A stretch of DNA of 64,000 bases from Lycium barbarum (GCF_019175385.1 NC_083344.1:4998965-5062964), one strand, 5' to 3'. Shown: positions 24,909 to 35,700, counted from the stretch's first letter. Notes: generated from the letters alone by a model not told the origin. Translations and numbers: made by a program.

Positions 24909-25110
24909 CTTGGTAAAAACGAGACCGGAAAGCCGAAACAAGAAAAAAGCACTAGCAGCTCCACTTAGAAGCTTCACAGTATCAAAATATATGAGAATAT
25001 AAACCTCAAAGTACAATCATTAAAGCTCAGAGTACAATCATAACACCACGGAGTTGTCGGTGGAAACGGAAACCGGAGATTCGTAAAAAAGGAGTTGCAG
25101 TGTTATAAGA
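24909..25110 (-). other. Putative first (5'UTR) exon of the JmjC gene
   Basis: On the minus strand this block ends ACCAAG|GTAAATCG, a good splice donor, and has no long open frame. An ATATAAAT box lies just upstream (about 25118-25134). Its placement agrees with a transcript running into the duplicated leader exons and the coding exon at 22265. The start site itself is a guess. Confidence 0.45.
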
Positions 25111-25117
25111 TTCTCCT

Positions 25118-25134
25118 AATCTTTGATTTATATG
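25118..25134 (-). promoter_or_regulatory. Candidate TATA box for the JmjC gene
   Basis: The minus strand reads TTCATATAAATCAAAG about 20-30 bp before the putative first exon. Only about 85 bp separates it from the copia LTR boundary at 25219, so the distal promoter has been displaced by the insertion. Confidence 0.35.
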
Positions 25135-25218
25135 AAGAAAAGAGTAATTAACAGATCTTGTTGTGTTGAAAAATGGAGAAAAAGGGGTTTGTATAGAGAA
25201 AAGAAAAAACGTAAACCC

Positions 25219-25408
25219 TGTTATAAATATTCCAAAATATAGCGGATGTGCATTGACTATGTTAATACCCTATGTTGCTTCTATAGCGCAATGTTGAGAG
25301 AAAAAAGAAAAAAGATTAATACAAAGCAATAGATACGTAGTGTCTTACATATTCATCATTTAGTACCTTTTATACTTTATGAATTAAGTTAGTATTTATT
25401 TTATATCA
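25219..25408 (+). mobile_element. 5' LTR of the copia element
   Basis: TGTTATAAATATTCC to TTTTATATCA. Compared with the 3' LTR it lacks the stretch containing TATAAATAGGATGCAC, keeping only CTATAGCGC at that place. It also has an extra AAAAAAG unit. The promoter copy that should drive the element therefore seems damaged. Confidence 0.88.
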
Positions 25409-25410
25409 CG

Positions 25411-25426
25411 TTATCAGCACGAGACT
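25411..25426 (+). promoter_or_regulatory. Likely primer-binding site
   Basis: TTATCAGCACGAGACT lies two bases after the 5' LTR, where the tRNA primer pairs to start minus-strand synthesis. I do not assign the tRNA. Confidence 0.55.
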
Positions 25427-25490
25427 CTGTCATCTCGAGTAAATACTTTACAAGCCTCGAAGGTATTGATTTCTTTGTTTTCCATTACTA

Positions 25491-26501
25491 ATGACAAATC
25501 TTTCTAGACGTGAATTTGTAGTCTTAGATATATCCGGCAATAGCTATATGTCTTGGATTCTTGATGCCGAGATTCACCTTAATGCGATGGGTCTGGAAGA
25601 CACCATTAAAGATAAAAATGAGGCATCAAATCAAAACTGTGCTAAGGCAATGATATTCCTCCGTCATCATCTTGATGAAAATTTAAAAATGGAATATCTG
25701 ACGGTTAAAAATCCTCTTATGCTGTGGAATGACCTGAAAGATAGATATGATCACCTGAAGATGGTCATACTTCCACAAGCACGTTTTGATTGGCTCCATT
25801 TAAGGTTCCAAGATTTTAAATCTGTTAAGGCATATAATTCTACAATATTTAAAATTATTTCTCAACTGAAATTATGTGGTGAAAATATTACTGATGATGA
25901 TATGCTGGAGAAAACATTCTCCACTTTTTCTACCTCGAGTATGCTCCTGCAGCAGCAATACCGAGAAATGAAGTTCAAGAAATATTCTGATTTAATCTCA
26001 CATCTTCTAGTGGCTGAACAACATAATGAATTACTGATGAAAAATCATGAAAGCCGACCCACTGGTACTGCCCCATTCCCTGAAGTGAATGAGGCAAATT
26101 TTCGCCATTCTAGGCGTGGAAGAGGTCGTGGCCCCAGTCGTGGTCATGGTCGTGGTCGAGGAAGGAATTTTAATCATGATTCTTGTTTTGCACCATATAA
26201 TACCCTTCACCACCAGCAGTGTAAAAGGAAGGATGAAAATCATGAAGTTGTGCAAAAGAAAAATTCAGAAAATAAATGCTTCCGATGTAGAGGAAAAGGG
26301 CACTGGTCACGTACCTGTCGTACGCCAAAGCACCTTGTTGAGCTATATCAAGCCTCCCTCAAAAAGGCAGAAAAAGATGTCGAAGCAAATTTTATTTCTG
26401 AAGATAATGTTGAGCCCATGCATCTAGATGTGGCAGATTTCTTTGAACTCCCTGAAGGGAAAATAGATCATCTGATCGGTGATGGATCTGTATTAACTTA
26501 G
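25491..26501 (+). CDS. gag: copia Gag protein with CCHC zinc knuckle
   Basis: A 336-aa open frame starts at MTNLSRREFV. The first 190 residues match the Gag-like region of plant copia elements, with EYLTVKNPLMLWNDLKDRYD and KLCGENITDDDMLEKTFSTF. A basic Arg/Gly tract (RRGRGRGPSRGHGRGRG) comes next, then a zinc knuckle C-x2-C-x4-H-x4-C (CFRCRGKGHWSRTC). Gag packages element RNA in cytoplasmic particles. The frame is intact. Its stop at 26499 is followed by about 167 bases without an open frame before pol, so pol is not a simple readthrough product of gag. Confidence 0.9.
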   Translation: MTNLSRREFVVLDISGNSYMSWILDAEIHLNAMGLEDTIKDKNEASNQNCAKAMIFLRHHLDENLKMEYLTVKNPLMLWNDLKDRYDHLKMVILPQARFDWLHLRFQDFKSVKAYNSTIFKIISQLKLCGENITDDDMLEKTFSTFSTSSMLLQQQYREMKFKKYSDLISHLLVAEQHNELLMKNHESRPTGTAPFPEVNEANFRHSRRGRGRGPSRGHGRGRGRNFNHDSCFAPYNTLHHQQCKRKDENHEVVQKKNSENKCFRCRGKGHWSRTCRTPKHLVELYQASLKKAEKDVEANFISEDNVEPMHLDVADFFELPEGKIDHLIGDGSVLT

Positions 26502-26668
26502 ATATTTCATACATGTCGTTTGTATTAGCTATTGTGGTTATGTTTTCATATATGTGTAATAAAGTGTGTGTAATACTTTATCTAATCAAAATATCTACTT
26601 CGATGTTTACTTTGCCTATTCTTTCGTTTTGAAGAATATATGGAAAATCCTCAAATTTATTTGGATCA

Positions 26669-29600
26669 ATGACCAATCATGAAGATATTTGTGTGATTGA
26701 TAGTGGAACAACGCATGCTATATTCAAAGATGAGAAATACTTTTCTCACTTGTGTAGAAAAAGGGGAAATATTAATACAATTTCTGGCAATTCGAAATTA
26801 ATTGAAGGCTCCGGAAGAGCTGCTATATTTCTACCTAAGGGGACGAAACTTGTTATAGAAGATGCATTATTCTCTTCTAGATCTCTAAGAAACTTGTTGA
26901 GTTTCAAAGATATCCGTCGTAATGGGTATCACGTTGAGACATTAAATGAAACAAATGATGAATATCTTATCATTACAAAGAATGTCTCCGGCCAGAAATA
27001 TGTTTTGGAGAAATTACCAACTTTGTCTTCTGGCCTGTACTATGCAGAAATTAGTACAATAGAAGCACACTCAATCGTAAACCAGAAGTTTAACGATTCA
27101 GGAACTTTTGTGCTTTGGCATGACCGAATGGGTCATCCTGGATCAATAATGATGAGACGAATTATTGAAAATTCAAAAGGGCATCCACTTAAGAACCTGA
27201 AGATTCTTGAAAGTAGTGAATTTTCATGTGTCGCTTGTCATCAGGGCAAATTGATAACCAGGCCATCACCAATGAAAGTTGACATTGAATCCCCTGCTTT
27301 TCTAGATCGTATACATGGGGATATATGTGGACCTATTCACCCATCTTGTGGGTCATTCAGATATTTTATGGTTCTAATAGATGCGTCTTCGAGATGGTCT
27401 CATGTGTGCCTCATATCGTCTCGCAACCTGGCGTTTGCGAAATTATTGGCACAAATAATACGCTTAAGGGCACACTTCCCAGATTATCCTATAAAGGCTA
27501 TACGTCTTGATAATGCTGGAGAATTTACATCCCAAGCTTTTGATGATTATTGTTTATCAGTTGAGATAAAGGTTGAACATCCTGTAGCACATGTGCATAC
27601 CCAAAATGGCCTTGCTGAATCATTTATTAAGCGTGTGTAATTGATAGCAAGACCATTACTTATGAAAACACGATTGCCTACAACCGTCTGGGGTCATGCT
27701 ATCTTACATGCAGCATCTCTTGTTCGTCTTAGACCGACTCATTATAATAAATACTCCCCGTCACAATTAGTATTTGGTCATGAACCAAATATTGCTCATC
27801 TCCGAATCTTTGGTTGTGCTGTATATGTGTCTGTAGCACCACCACAACGCACTAAGATGGGCCCCCAAAGAAGGTTAGGAATATATGTTGGGTTTGAATC
27901 ACCCTCCATTATTCGTTATCTTGAGCCATTGACGGGAGATTTATTCACTGCCCGATTTGCAGATTGTCGATTTGATGAAACAAATTTTCCACAATTAGGG
28001 AGAGAAAGAAAAGAAATCAAAAGAGAAATTGCGTGGAGAGTTCCATCACTATCTCATTTTGATCCACGTACCCCTATATGTGAGCAGGAGATCCAGAAGA
28101 TCATCCACTTACAGAAAATAGCAAATCAAATACCAGACGGATTTACTGATTTAAAAAGAATAACTAAGTCGCATATCCCTGCAGAGAATGTGCCTATTCG
28201 AATTGATGTTCCAAAGGGACAATCTACTAGTGTCATAGCCTCTGAATCTCATCCACGTCTGAAGCGTGGTAGGCCATTGGGCTCCAAGGATAAAAATCCA
28301 AGAAAAAGAAATACAAACAATGATCAGAATGACACTATGAAAGGATCTCATGAAGAGATTCAAAATCTGATTAATTCTTATATTCCTGAAGAAATCAACA
28401 AACCCGAGACTTCAGTAAGTGAAGAACTATATCGTTCGAAAATTACGGTGAATAGTGTTTTTGCATATAATGTTGCACTAAATATTATAAAAGGCAGTGA
28501 GGATCAGGAACCTCAATCTGTCGGAGAATGTCGACGAAGATATGATTGGCCAAAATGGCAAGAAGCAATTCAATCAGAATTGAATTCACTTGCTAAACGT
28601 GAGGTTTTTGGACCTGTAGTCCAAACGCCTAATGGTGTAAAACCAGTTGGTCACAAATGGGTCTTTGTACGGAAAAGAAATGAGAGAAATGAAATTGTGC
28701 GATACAAAGCACGCCTTGTTGCACAAGGATTCTCTCAAAGACCCGGCGTCGACTATGAAGAAACATATTCACCAGTTATGGATGCTATAACATTTCGATA
28801 CCTCATGGGTTTTGCTGTCTATGAAACCCTTGAAATACATCTTATGGATGTGGTTACAGCTTATCTTTATGGTTCACTTGATAATGAAATTTATATGAAA
28901 ACTCCTGAAGGATATAAAATGCCTGAAGCATTTAGTTTAAAGTCTCGGGAAATGTATTCAATCAGATTACAAAGATCATTATATGGTTTAAAACAATCAG
29001 GGCGTATATGGTATAATCGCCTAAGTGAGTACTTGATAAATGAAGGATATATAAATGATGCCATTTGTCCATGTGTTTTTATTAAGAAAACAAAATCAGG
29101 GTTCATTATACTTGCTGTTTATGTTGATGACATAAACCTCATTGGAACTCCAGAAGAGCTCCAAAAGGCGATTGAATATTTGAAGAAAGAATTTGAGATG
29201 AAAGATCTCGGAAAGACAAAACTCTGTCTTGGTCTGCAAATTGAACATTTCGCAAAAGGGATTTTTATCCATCAATCTGCCTATACTGAGAAAGTTTTAA
29301 ATCGGTTTTACATGGACAATTCGCATCCTTTAAGTACTCCTATGGTTGTTCGCTCACTTGAAGTGAGCAAAGATCCGTTCCGACCTCAGGAAGAAAACGA
29401 AGAGCTACTTGGTCCTGAAGTACCATATCTTAGTGCAATAGGTGCACTTATGTATCTTGCTAATGCTACAAGACCTGGCATAGCATTTTCTGTTAATTTG
29501 CTAGCAAGATATAGCTCTTCTCCTACACGGAGGCATTGGAACGGGATTAATCATATATTGCGATATCTGAAGGGAACTAGCGATATGAGTCTGTTTTATA

Positions 29601-30142
29601 CTAACAAAGGTAGTACAAATCTTCTTGGTTATGCAGATGCAGGTTATTTATCTGATCCACATAAAGCTCGATCTCAAACGGGCTATCTGTTTACATGCGG
29701 AGGTACTGCTATATCATGGCGATCGACCAAGCAGTCCATTGTTGCTACTTCTTCAAATCATGCTGAGATAATCGTTATTCATGAAGCAAGTAGAGAATGT
29801 GTGTGGTTGAGATCAGTGATAGTTTTCATCAGAGAAAGATGTGGCTTGAAGTGTGATACAAAAATACCCACAGTATTATATGAAGATAATGATGCATGCA
29901 TAGATCAATTAAAAGGAGGTTTCATAAAAGGAGATAGAACAAAGCACATTTCACCAAAGTTATTTTTCACACATGATCTCCAGAAGAATGGTGATATTGA
30001 TGTGCAACAAATCCGTTCAAGTGACAATCCTGCAGATTTGTTCACTAAATCTTTGCCAACTTCAACTCTTGAGAAGATGATATTCAAGATTGGAATGCGA
30101 AGACTCCGACATCTGAATCTTGGTCTTCGTCAGGGGGAGTGA
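26669..30142 (+). pseudogene. pol: copia Pol: protease, integrase, RT, RNase H, one nonsense codon
   Basis: One frame runs from 26669 to 30142 and is broken only by TAA at 27638-27640, inside integrase. Protease shows DSGTTH. The integrase zinc finger uses HDRMGH and CVACHQGK, and the catalytic acids lie in HGDICGP, RLDNAGEF and LAESF. RT has the YVDD box (near 29119) preceded by LYGLKQSGRIWYNRL. RNase H has GYADAGYLSDPHKARSQTGY. The domain order is that of copia. Apart from the stop the reading frame is clean over 3.4 kb, suggesting a fairly recent insertion. In a live element this polyprotein is processed to the replication enzymes. Confidence 0.92.
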
Positions 30143-30342
30143 AATACGCGTTGTACTCTTTTTTCCTTAACCAAGTTTTGTCCCATTGGGTTTTCTTGGT
30201 AAGGTTTTTAATGAGGCAGCTCTCAAAGCGTATTTCTAGATATGTGCACTCTTTTTCCTTCATTAGGACTTTTTCTCACAGGGTTTTTTTTAATAAGGTT
30301 TTAACGAGGTACATCATCTATTAATGGACATCCAAGGGGAAG

Positions 30343-30544
30343 TGTTATAAATATAATATCCCAATGTAGTGGATGTCCATTAACTATGTTAATCCTTTGT
30401 ATGTTGCTCCTATAAATAGGATGCACAGATGCAATGTTGAGAGAAAAAAGATTAATACAAAGCAATAGATACGTAGTGTCTTACCTATTCATCATTTAGT
30501 ACCTTTTGTACTTTATGAATTAAGTTAGTATTTATTTTATATCA
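30343..30544 (+). mobile_element. 3' LTR of the copia element
   Basis: It starts TGTTATAAATATAATATCCC after the purine-rich CCAAGGGGAAG and ends TTTTATATCA. It retains CTATAAATAGGATGC, a plausible TATA box missing from the 5' copy. Confidence 0.9.
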
Positions 30545-30639
30545 CTTTCTACTTAAACAAAGAATTTAAGGAGCCATAAATACCACAAACTTTTTCACTT
30601 TTTTGGAATTTTTGAAGTTGGATTAGGAGGTGGAGCTGG

Positions 30640-30805
30640 AGTTGGTGTTTGGCCATAATTTTTAAAATTATAGTTTTTGATGAAATATAGTGTAAAAAAG
30701 TAAAAAAAAATTGAAAAATAAGTTTTTCTTGTTTTTAGTATTTCGAAATAAGTGAAAAAAATTTCAAAAAAAAGTGAATAATTTTTATAGCCAAACGCCC
30801 ACTGA
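30640..30805. mobile_element. Small inverted-repeat MITE (GTTTGGCCATAA ends)
   Basis: Left end GGTGTTTGGCCATAATTTTT and right end AATTTTTATAGCCAAACGCCC are near-perfect inverted repeats. A related element lies at 42608-42866. Confidence 0.6.
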
Positions 30806-30849
30806 GGAATTTTACCAAGATTCTGCTTCCCAAATCTCAACTGAAATAA

Positions 30850-31655
30850 TCAGACAAAATGGTCCTTATATTTGAGGTAGGTTCAAATTAGTCACCTAAA
30901 TATATAGTATTAAGTAGTTTTGGTCCTTTAAGGTTTTTGCAAAAAAGTTACTACTCTCTCCGTCCCATAATTAGTGTCACCTTAGCCAAAAATACCCATA
31001 TTAAGAAATTAATAATGCAATGTAAAGTTTACTAAATTACTCCTATATAATAAAAATAAATTATTTTTTCCTCCTGAATGCACAAGCTATAATCTTTTTG
31101 ACATTGGGAATCCAATAATACCAAGCTACTATGTGGCTTGACGTTACTTTAACTTGTCAGTTTTTTGTTTAAGGGTAGAGTTGAAAAAAAACTAGTCAAT
31201 TTATGTCTTGGTTTCCTAAGATGACACTTATTATGGGATAATTTTGTTTGGCTAAGGTGATACTTATTATGAGATAGAGGGAGTACCATATTTTTGGTCA
31301 TTGTCAAGTGTTTGTCGAATTGTGTCTGTTATATTGAACGAGGACTATAAAAGAAACAGGGAGATTAGCGGGAATCCACACTTAGAGGTATAATTATTGT
31401 AGTTTTTTTTTTTAAATCATTTTTTGATTTATATCTATAGTCTGGTGTAGGCTTTTAGCTGTTTGAGGTGTAATTTTTGTTATTTTTTATATTATTTTTA
31501 GTGTGTAGTGTAGTATTTTTGAGTTGCGTTTTTTGCAATTTGATAGGACTTTTTTTGTTTTTAAGATTAAAAAATCACTGTTTCCCTCAAATTTAGCAAA
31601 CATAAACTATTAAATATTTGATAGAGACTTAAAGTGTTAATTTTTAGCAAATTTA
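30850..31655. mobile_element. Long-TIR element interrupted by a Stowaway MITE
   Basis: The left arm (GGTCCTTATATTTGAGGTAGG, TTTTGGTCCTTTAAGG) matches the arm at 20370-20460. The inverted partner (AAACTATTAAATATTTGATAGAGACTTAAAGTG) lies near 31605-31640. The Stowaway element at 30954-31283 has inserted just inside the left arm. Confidence 0.5.
30954..31283. mobile_element. Stowaway (Tc1/mariner) MITE with TA duplication
   Basis: Inverted ends CTCTCTCCGTCCCATAATTAG and TATTATGAGATAGAGGGAG bound 330 bp, flanked by TA on both sides (30952-30953 and 31284-31285). It has no coding capacity. Confidence 0.88.
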
Positions 31656-31860
31656 GAAAAATAGAAGCTTGAACCAAAACTTGCAGTATAAGAATGAGAA
31701 TATGTTACTTGGAAAGTAGACAGTGAAAGATTGATGGTAGCTTTGCAGTAAAGAGTCATAAGGGTATTAACAGAACTTCTTGTGTTGAAAATAGAAAAAA
31801 GGGTTTGAACAGAGAAGAAAAAAAACATAAACCTAGTACTTTAGACAAGAATTTAAGGAA
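31640..31860. repeat. Diverged copy of the JmjC promoter-proximal sequence
   Basis: GAAGCTTGAACCAAAACTTGCA, AACTTCTTGTGTTGAAAAT and AGAGAAGAAAAAAAACATAAACC parallel the sequence at 23830-23870 and 25150-25218 next to the JmjC leader. It also continues past the point where the copia element interrupts the other copy (AAGAATTTAAGGA here, AAGAATTTAAGGAG at 30560), so it resembles an empty site. Confidence 0.5.
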
Positions 31861-31869
31861 TCTAATAGC

Positions 31870-32720
31870 CTGTTTGGACAAACTTCTAAAATCAGCTTAT
31901 TTTGAAAAGTGTTTTTCAAAGAAGTACTTTTAGCTAAAATCAGTTTGTGCTTGGCTAATTAATTTAAAAAGTACTTTTGAGTAGCAATTAGTGTTTGGCC
32001 AAGCTTTTAAAAAGTGTTTCTACTTATATTTTTTTCAATAGTGTTTTTGGGCAAAAACATTTTTTTCTAGTTTCTGAAAAACCGCTTATGTTACTCCCCA
32101 TAAGTACTTATTTTCTCCCAAAAGCCAAACACCTCATTTAAAAAATAAAAAAAAATAAGAGCACTTTTGGAAAAAAAAAACTTGATCAAACACGCTATTA
32201 ACTATGGAGGAATTTTACCGAGATTCTGGTTCCCCAAATTTCAACTGAAATAATCAGAGAAAATGACAAAAGTGATCCTTATGTTTGAGTGTAGGTTTAA
32301 AGAAGCCCCTTAAGTATGTAATGAACCATTTTGATCCTTTAAGTTTGTCAAAAATTACTACTCCCTTCGTCCTAATTTGTTCAAAGGTTGATCAGTTTGG
32401 GGAGTCAAACAATTTTTTCTTTGACTGAATTTTAAACATAGATTCTTGAGTATTTTATAATAAAATTTACATATTTGAAAACTACATAAAAAGTATTATA
32501 ATATCCCGTTTGGTCAAGCTTCTAAAATCAGCTTAGTTTAAAAAGTAAAAACAGTTTGTGTTTAGTCAATTAATTTAATAAATACTTTTGAACAACAATT
32601 AACGTTTGACCAAGCTTTTAAAAAGTGCTTCTAAGTTATTTTTCTCAAATTTTCAAAAGAATGTTTTTAGGCAAAAACTATTTTTTTAGCTTCTGAAAAA
32701 TTGCTTCTACTCACCAAAAG
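31870..32720. repeat. Cluster of related MITE fragments
   Basis: Two copies of a unit with CTTCTAAAATCAGCTTA, AGTTTGTG, GTTTGGCCAAGC/GTTTGACCAAGC and TTTTTAGTTTCTGAAAAA-like parts lie at 31870-32145 and 32505-32720. Between them are a long-TIR arm (32255-32350) and a Stowaway-like left end, ACTCCCTTCGTCCTAATTTG (32354). Confidence 0.5.
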
Positions 32721-32728
32721 CAATCTAT

Positions 32729-32990
32729 GAGCCTGTTTGGATGGGCTTATGCCTATAAGTTGTTTGCAGCTTATAAGCTAAAAAAATATAAGTTGGGTAG
32801 TCTAACTTATTTTTTTTGGCTTATAAGCTGTTTTCAGCTTATAAACTGCTTTAGATAAGCTAAGTCAAATGGGCTCAATTATTTTTTTGAGCTTATTTTA
32901 AGCACAAAATGACTTTCAGCTGGTCAGTTAAACACTCAAAAAAACTGAAAACAACTTAAAAGCAACTTATAAGCCAATCCAAACGGGTTC
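32729..32990. mobile_element. MITE with CCTGTTTGGATGGGCTTA ends, copy 1
   Basis: Left GCCTGTTTGGATGGGCTTAT and right ATAAGCCAATCCAAACGGG are inverted repeats. The interior is full of paired CTTATAAGCTG and CAGCTTATAA motifs and can fold on itself. Copy 2 is at 48291-48553 and a diverged relative at 42367-42566. Confidence 0.7.
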
Positions 32991-33320
32991 TATATCTATA
33001 TATATTATTAAAAGCATAGGAAGAAACACCATATCCAGCCAAGTGGCAGGCTAATAATAAGTCACTTTGTGGTAATTTAGGACAAGAAATTAGTTATTCA
33101 TAAAAAACTAAGCCAAGTGGCAAGATACTACACAACCACTTAGCAAATTTTAGGATTTTTCATAAAAAGGAAAAGAAAAAAAAAACATCTCCAAAGCTTT
33201 TAAATACCCAAAAAAAAATCGTATGATTTCTATATTATATAAACAGTGGTTTCAACATGTCAGCTTGATGTCAATCAATCTCCAGCTGAGGGTATATTCA
33301 ATTTTGCACCATTAAGTATA

Positions 33321-33607
33321 TAAGCATAATACATAAACATAACCTTAAACTTGGTCTCAGCTGGCAAGTATGCCCTTCAACTTTAGGTGTGCACAAGTAG
33401 ACACCTCAACTTATCTAGAGTTGAACAAATGAACATAAATGCTGGCATGACAAATAAATTTTGGAGGGTCACATGAGTGCCATGTAAGCATTTGTATTTA
33501 TGTGTTCAACTTTATACAAGTTGAGGTGCCTACTTGCGCACACCCAAAGTTAGAGGGCATATTTGCCAACTGAGGCCAAGTTTAAGCGTCTGTTTATGTA
33601 TTATGCC
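33321..33607. mobile_element. Mutator-type MITE with about 90-bp TIRs
   Basis: The left arm (GCATAATACATAAACATAACC, AAACTTGGTCTCAGCTGGCA) and right arm (inverted TGCCAACTGAGGCCAAGTTT, TGTTTATGTATTATGCC) match over about 90 bp. The flanks TTAAGTATA and TTAAGTTAT are a plausible decayed 9-bp duplication. Confidence 0.65.
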
Positions 33608-33620
33608 TTAAGTTATACGT

Positions 33621-34203
33621 AAAGCTGTCAATATAGGTTTAGTTCGTGAGGCTGGCCCAACCCAACCCTTTATTTAAGTAGGGTTGAGCTAAGATTTCTT
33701 TGGCCCATATAGAAGCAAGGCTCAAAAGCCCAGCCTCTCTTAGCCCGCCGGCCTCAAGGGTTGGGCTGAGGCCAGCCCTTGAGACCAGAAAAGAATAATA
33801 AATTAATTATTTAAAAAAAATATATAAGTAAATTAAACAAATAGATAAAAAGCAATGAGAAAAACGAATGTAATCACTACTAAGTAGTAATTAGAAACTG
33901 GAGTAATAATTTTTAGTCTTAAATTTGTTCTCTTGAATTTTACTTCTATGATATGGATTTGCGCAAGAATGGGTGATAGAAAATTATATTTCATATTGCA
34001 AAAGTTTCATATTCAAATTGTACGAAAAATTACTTAGAAAATGTTATTTTGAAAAACGAAAAAACTTAAAGAGCTAGCCTGTCCCAGCCCACGGCCCGGT
34101 TAGAGCTGGATTGGGCTGCCATTTTGCAGGCTCTTCAATTAAAAGGAACAGTCTGTCCTAGCCATTTAATTCTTTAGCCCTTTAGGGCTGGGCCCATTTT
34201 GAC
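33621..34203. mobile_element. hAT-type MITE with 8-bp TSD
   Basis: The flanks are TTATACGT at 33613-33620 and 34204-34211, a perfect 8-bp duplication. Inside, GCTGTCAATATAGG at the left mirrors GGGCCCATTTTGAC at the right. The interior is rich in GGGCT/AGCCC motifs. It directly abuts the preceding MITE. Confidence 0.7.
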
Positions 34204-34211
34204 TTATACGT

Positions 34212-35700
34212 GCCTTCTATCCTACCCCTAAATAGACACGTAGCACACACTTTGAGGCTTGATTTCTTTCCGACCCTAATATCTTCTAGATCTTTCACTC
34301 CAGTATTTCTCCCTCTTCGACTTCTTCATCACTAGCTCTTTCTCTGCTAATTTTGTATATTTGTATCTGAATTCTGAATAATAAATCGGGAGGAATTGCA
34401 GGCTTTTCTCATACGAAAATTGTTCAGGTTATTTTCTTCAATTTGATTTCTGATTATTTTTCCATTTGGACGGGATTTCCCTACAAAGTACCTTGAGAAT
34501 TATTGAAGATTTTTGCTTATGTCTAGGGATGGAAAAGAGGTTAAGAGACCCCGGAGAAGATTATGGGGGGACTGTAGTAAGGCATTGTATGAAATAATTA
34601 TAGTTGGGGATGTGTCAAATAGCTTGATGATGTTATATAGAGTCCAAATTAGAAATTTCTAAGATCTCTTTTTTTCATTCGAATTTCAGATTATTCACAA
34701 TCCAGAATTCATAGTTTATGTTCATAGCTTTCCACACCCAAAACAAACTTAAATAGTGATAAGATCCGGCTTGTGAAAGACACAGATTCAAACAACAAAA
34801 CGCGGAAAAAAAAGATAGATTAGAAATCAAAGATGAGAAGTGAAGATATTGAGATGAGAATAAAAGAAAGAGAGGACTAAGACAATAAATCAACATTGAA
34901 TTAATCCAAGGAGAAGAGCTAATTGAAATACAATTAGAGACACAAATTTGAATCCACATATGAGCTACTCTAATATGAAATCAATGGATAAAGGTTCAAT
35001 AGCCATCAATGAAATCCACCAACGATGAACTCTCCTAATCACTACAATTACACTGAACTAAGCTATCAAGCTAATCACTCTTCAATAGTATTCTTTCATC
35101 ATCCAAAAATTAAAGAATGAAAATAGCATAAAGCAAGCTTATATAATTTACCTTATTACAACAAAGGTCCAAAAGTGACATTTGCACAAATAACCCAACA
35201 TGGGCCCTTCTTCACTTGAATTGCAATCCTAGCCTCGAATTTGCACTCCTAGCCACGAATTGTATTCCTAGCCACGAATTGCACTCTTTAGCCATGTTTG
35301 CACTTCTAGCCACTTTGTGTGGCTTGACCTTCATCTTAGCTATCATCCACACGTCGTATGCTTCCTTACATTGATTATATGGGTCTTCAAGGGGTTCCAA
35401 AGCCTCTCTTGCCATCAACATTCTTTGTAAAGCTCAGGGGTCCTTGGCTTGGCTTGAATGGAGTGTCTAGAATGGAATGTGCCCATCGATATCATATCAA
35501 ATAATCATCGACAAAAAGAGAAAATTACAAAGAAATCTCTATCTTTTTGTTTCTTCCGTGAAAAAAGTAGAACTTTTTTTATCACAAAAGAGAGAAATGG
35601 TGGAAGCTGAAAAAGACAAAATGACAAATTAAATCTTAGACCTCCATGTGAAACTGATTGTACCTACTATTCGGCAACAGAAATGGGAAAACACCAGTTT
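34212..35700. other. Non-coding stretch, not resolved
   Basis: 34250-34520 resembles a pyrimidine-rich leader with a donor-like GTTCAGGTTATT, but no coding exon follows. 35212-35421 has an open frame on the minus strand whose left part is a short repeat (CTAGCCACGAATTG). It looks like retrotransposon debris. No gene is called. Confidence 0.35.

Larger units (their letters stand above)
25219..30544 (+). mobile_element. Ty1/copia retrotransposon, near full length
   Basis: LTRs of 190 bp (25219-25408) and 202 bp (30343-30544) flank gag and pol in copia order (protease, integrase, RT, RNase H). Both LTRs have TG...CA ends. One nonsense codon interrupts pol. The flanking pentamers (AACCC left, CTTTC right) do not match, so the target duplication has been lost or the ends are rearranged. 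The element lies about 100 bp from the putative start of the JmjC gene, on the opposite strand. Confidence 0.92.

Noticed and set aside
26031..26427. Out-of-frame open frames within gag
   Set aside because: They are shadows of the Arg/Gly and zinc-knuckle region of gag.
32994..33250. Possible Helitron 5' end (TCTATATATATTATTAAAAGC)
   Set aside because: The start resembles plant Helitrons, but no CTRR end with a preceding hairpin was found, and the sequence is simple enough to occur by chance.
35212..35421. 69-aa minus-strand frame
   Set aside because: It is partly made of a short repeat and has no conserved domain; it is probably retroelement debris.
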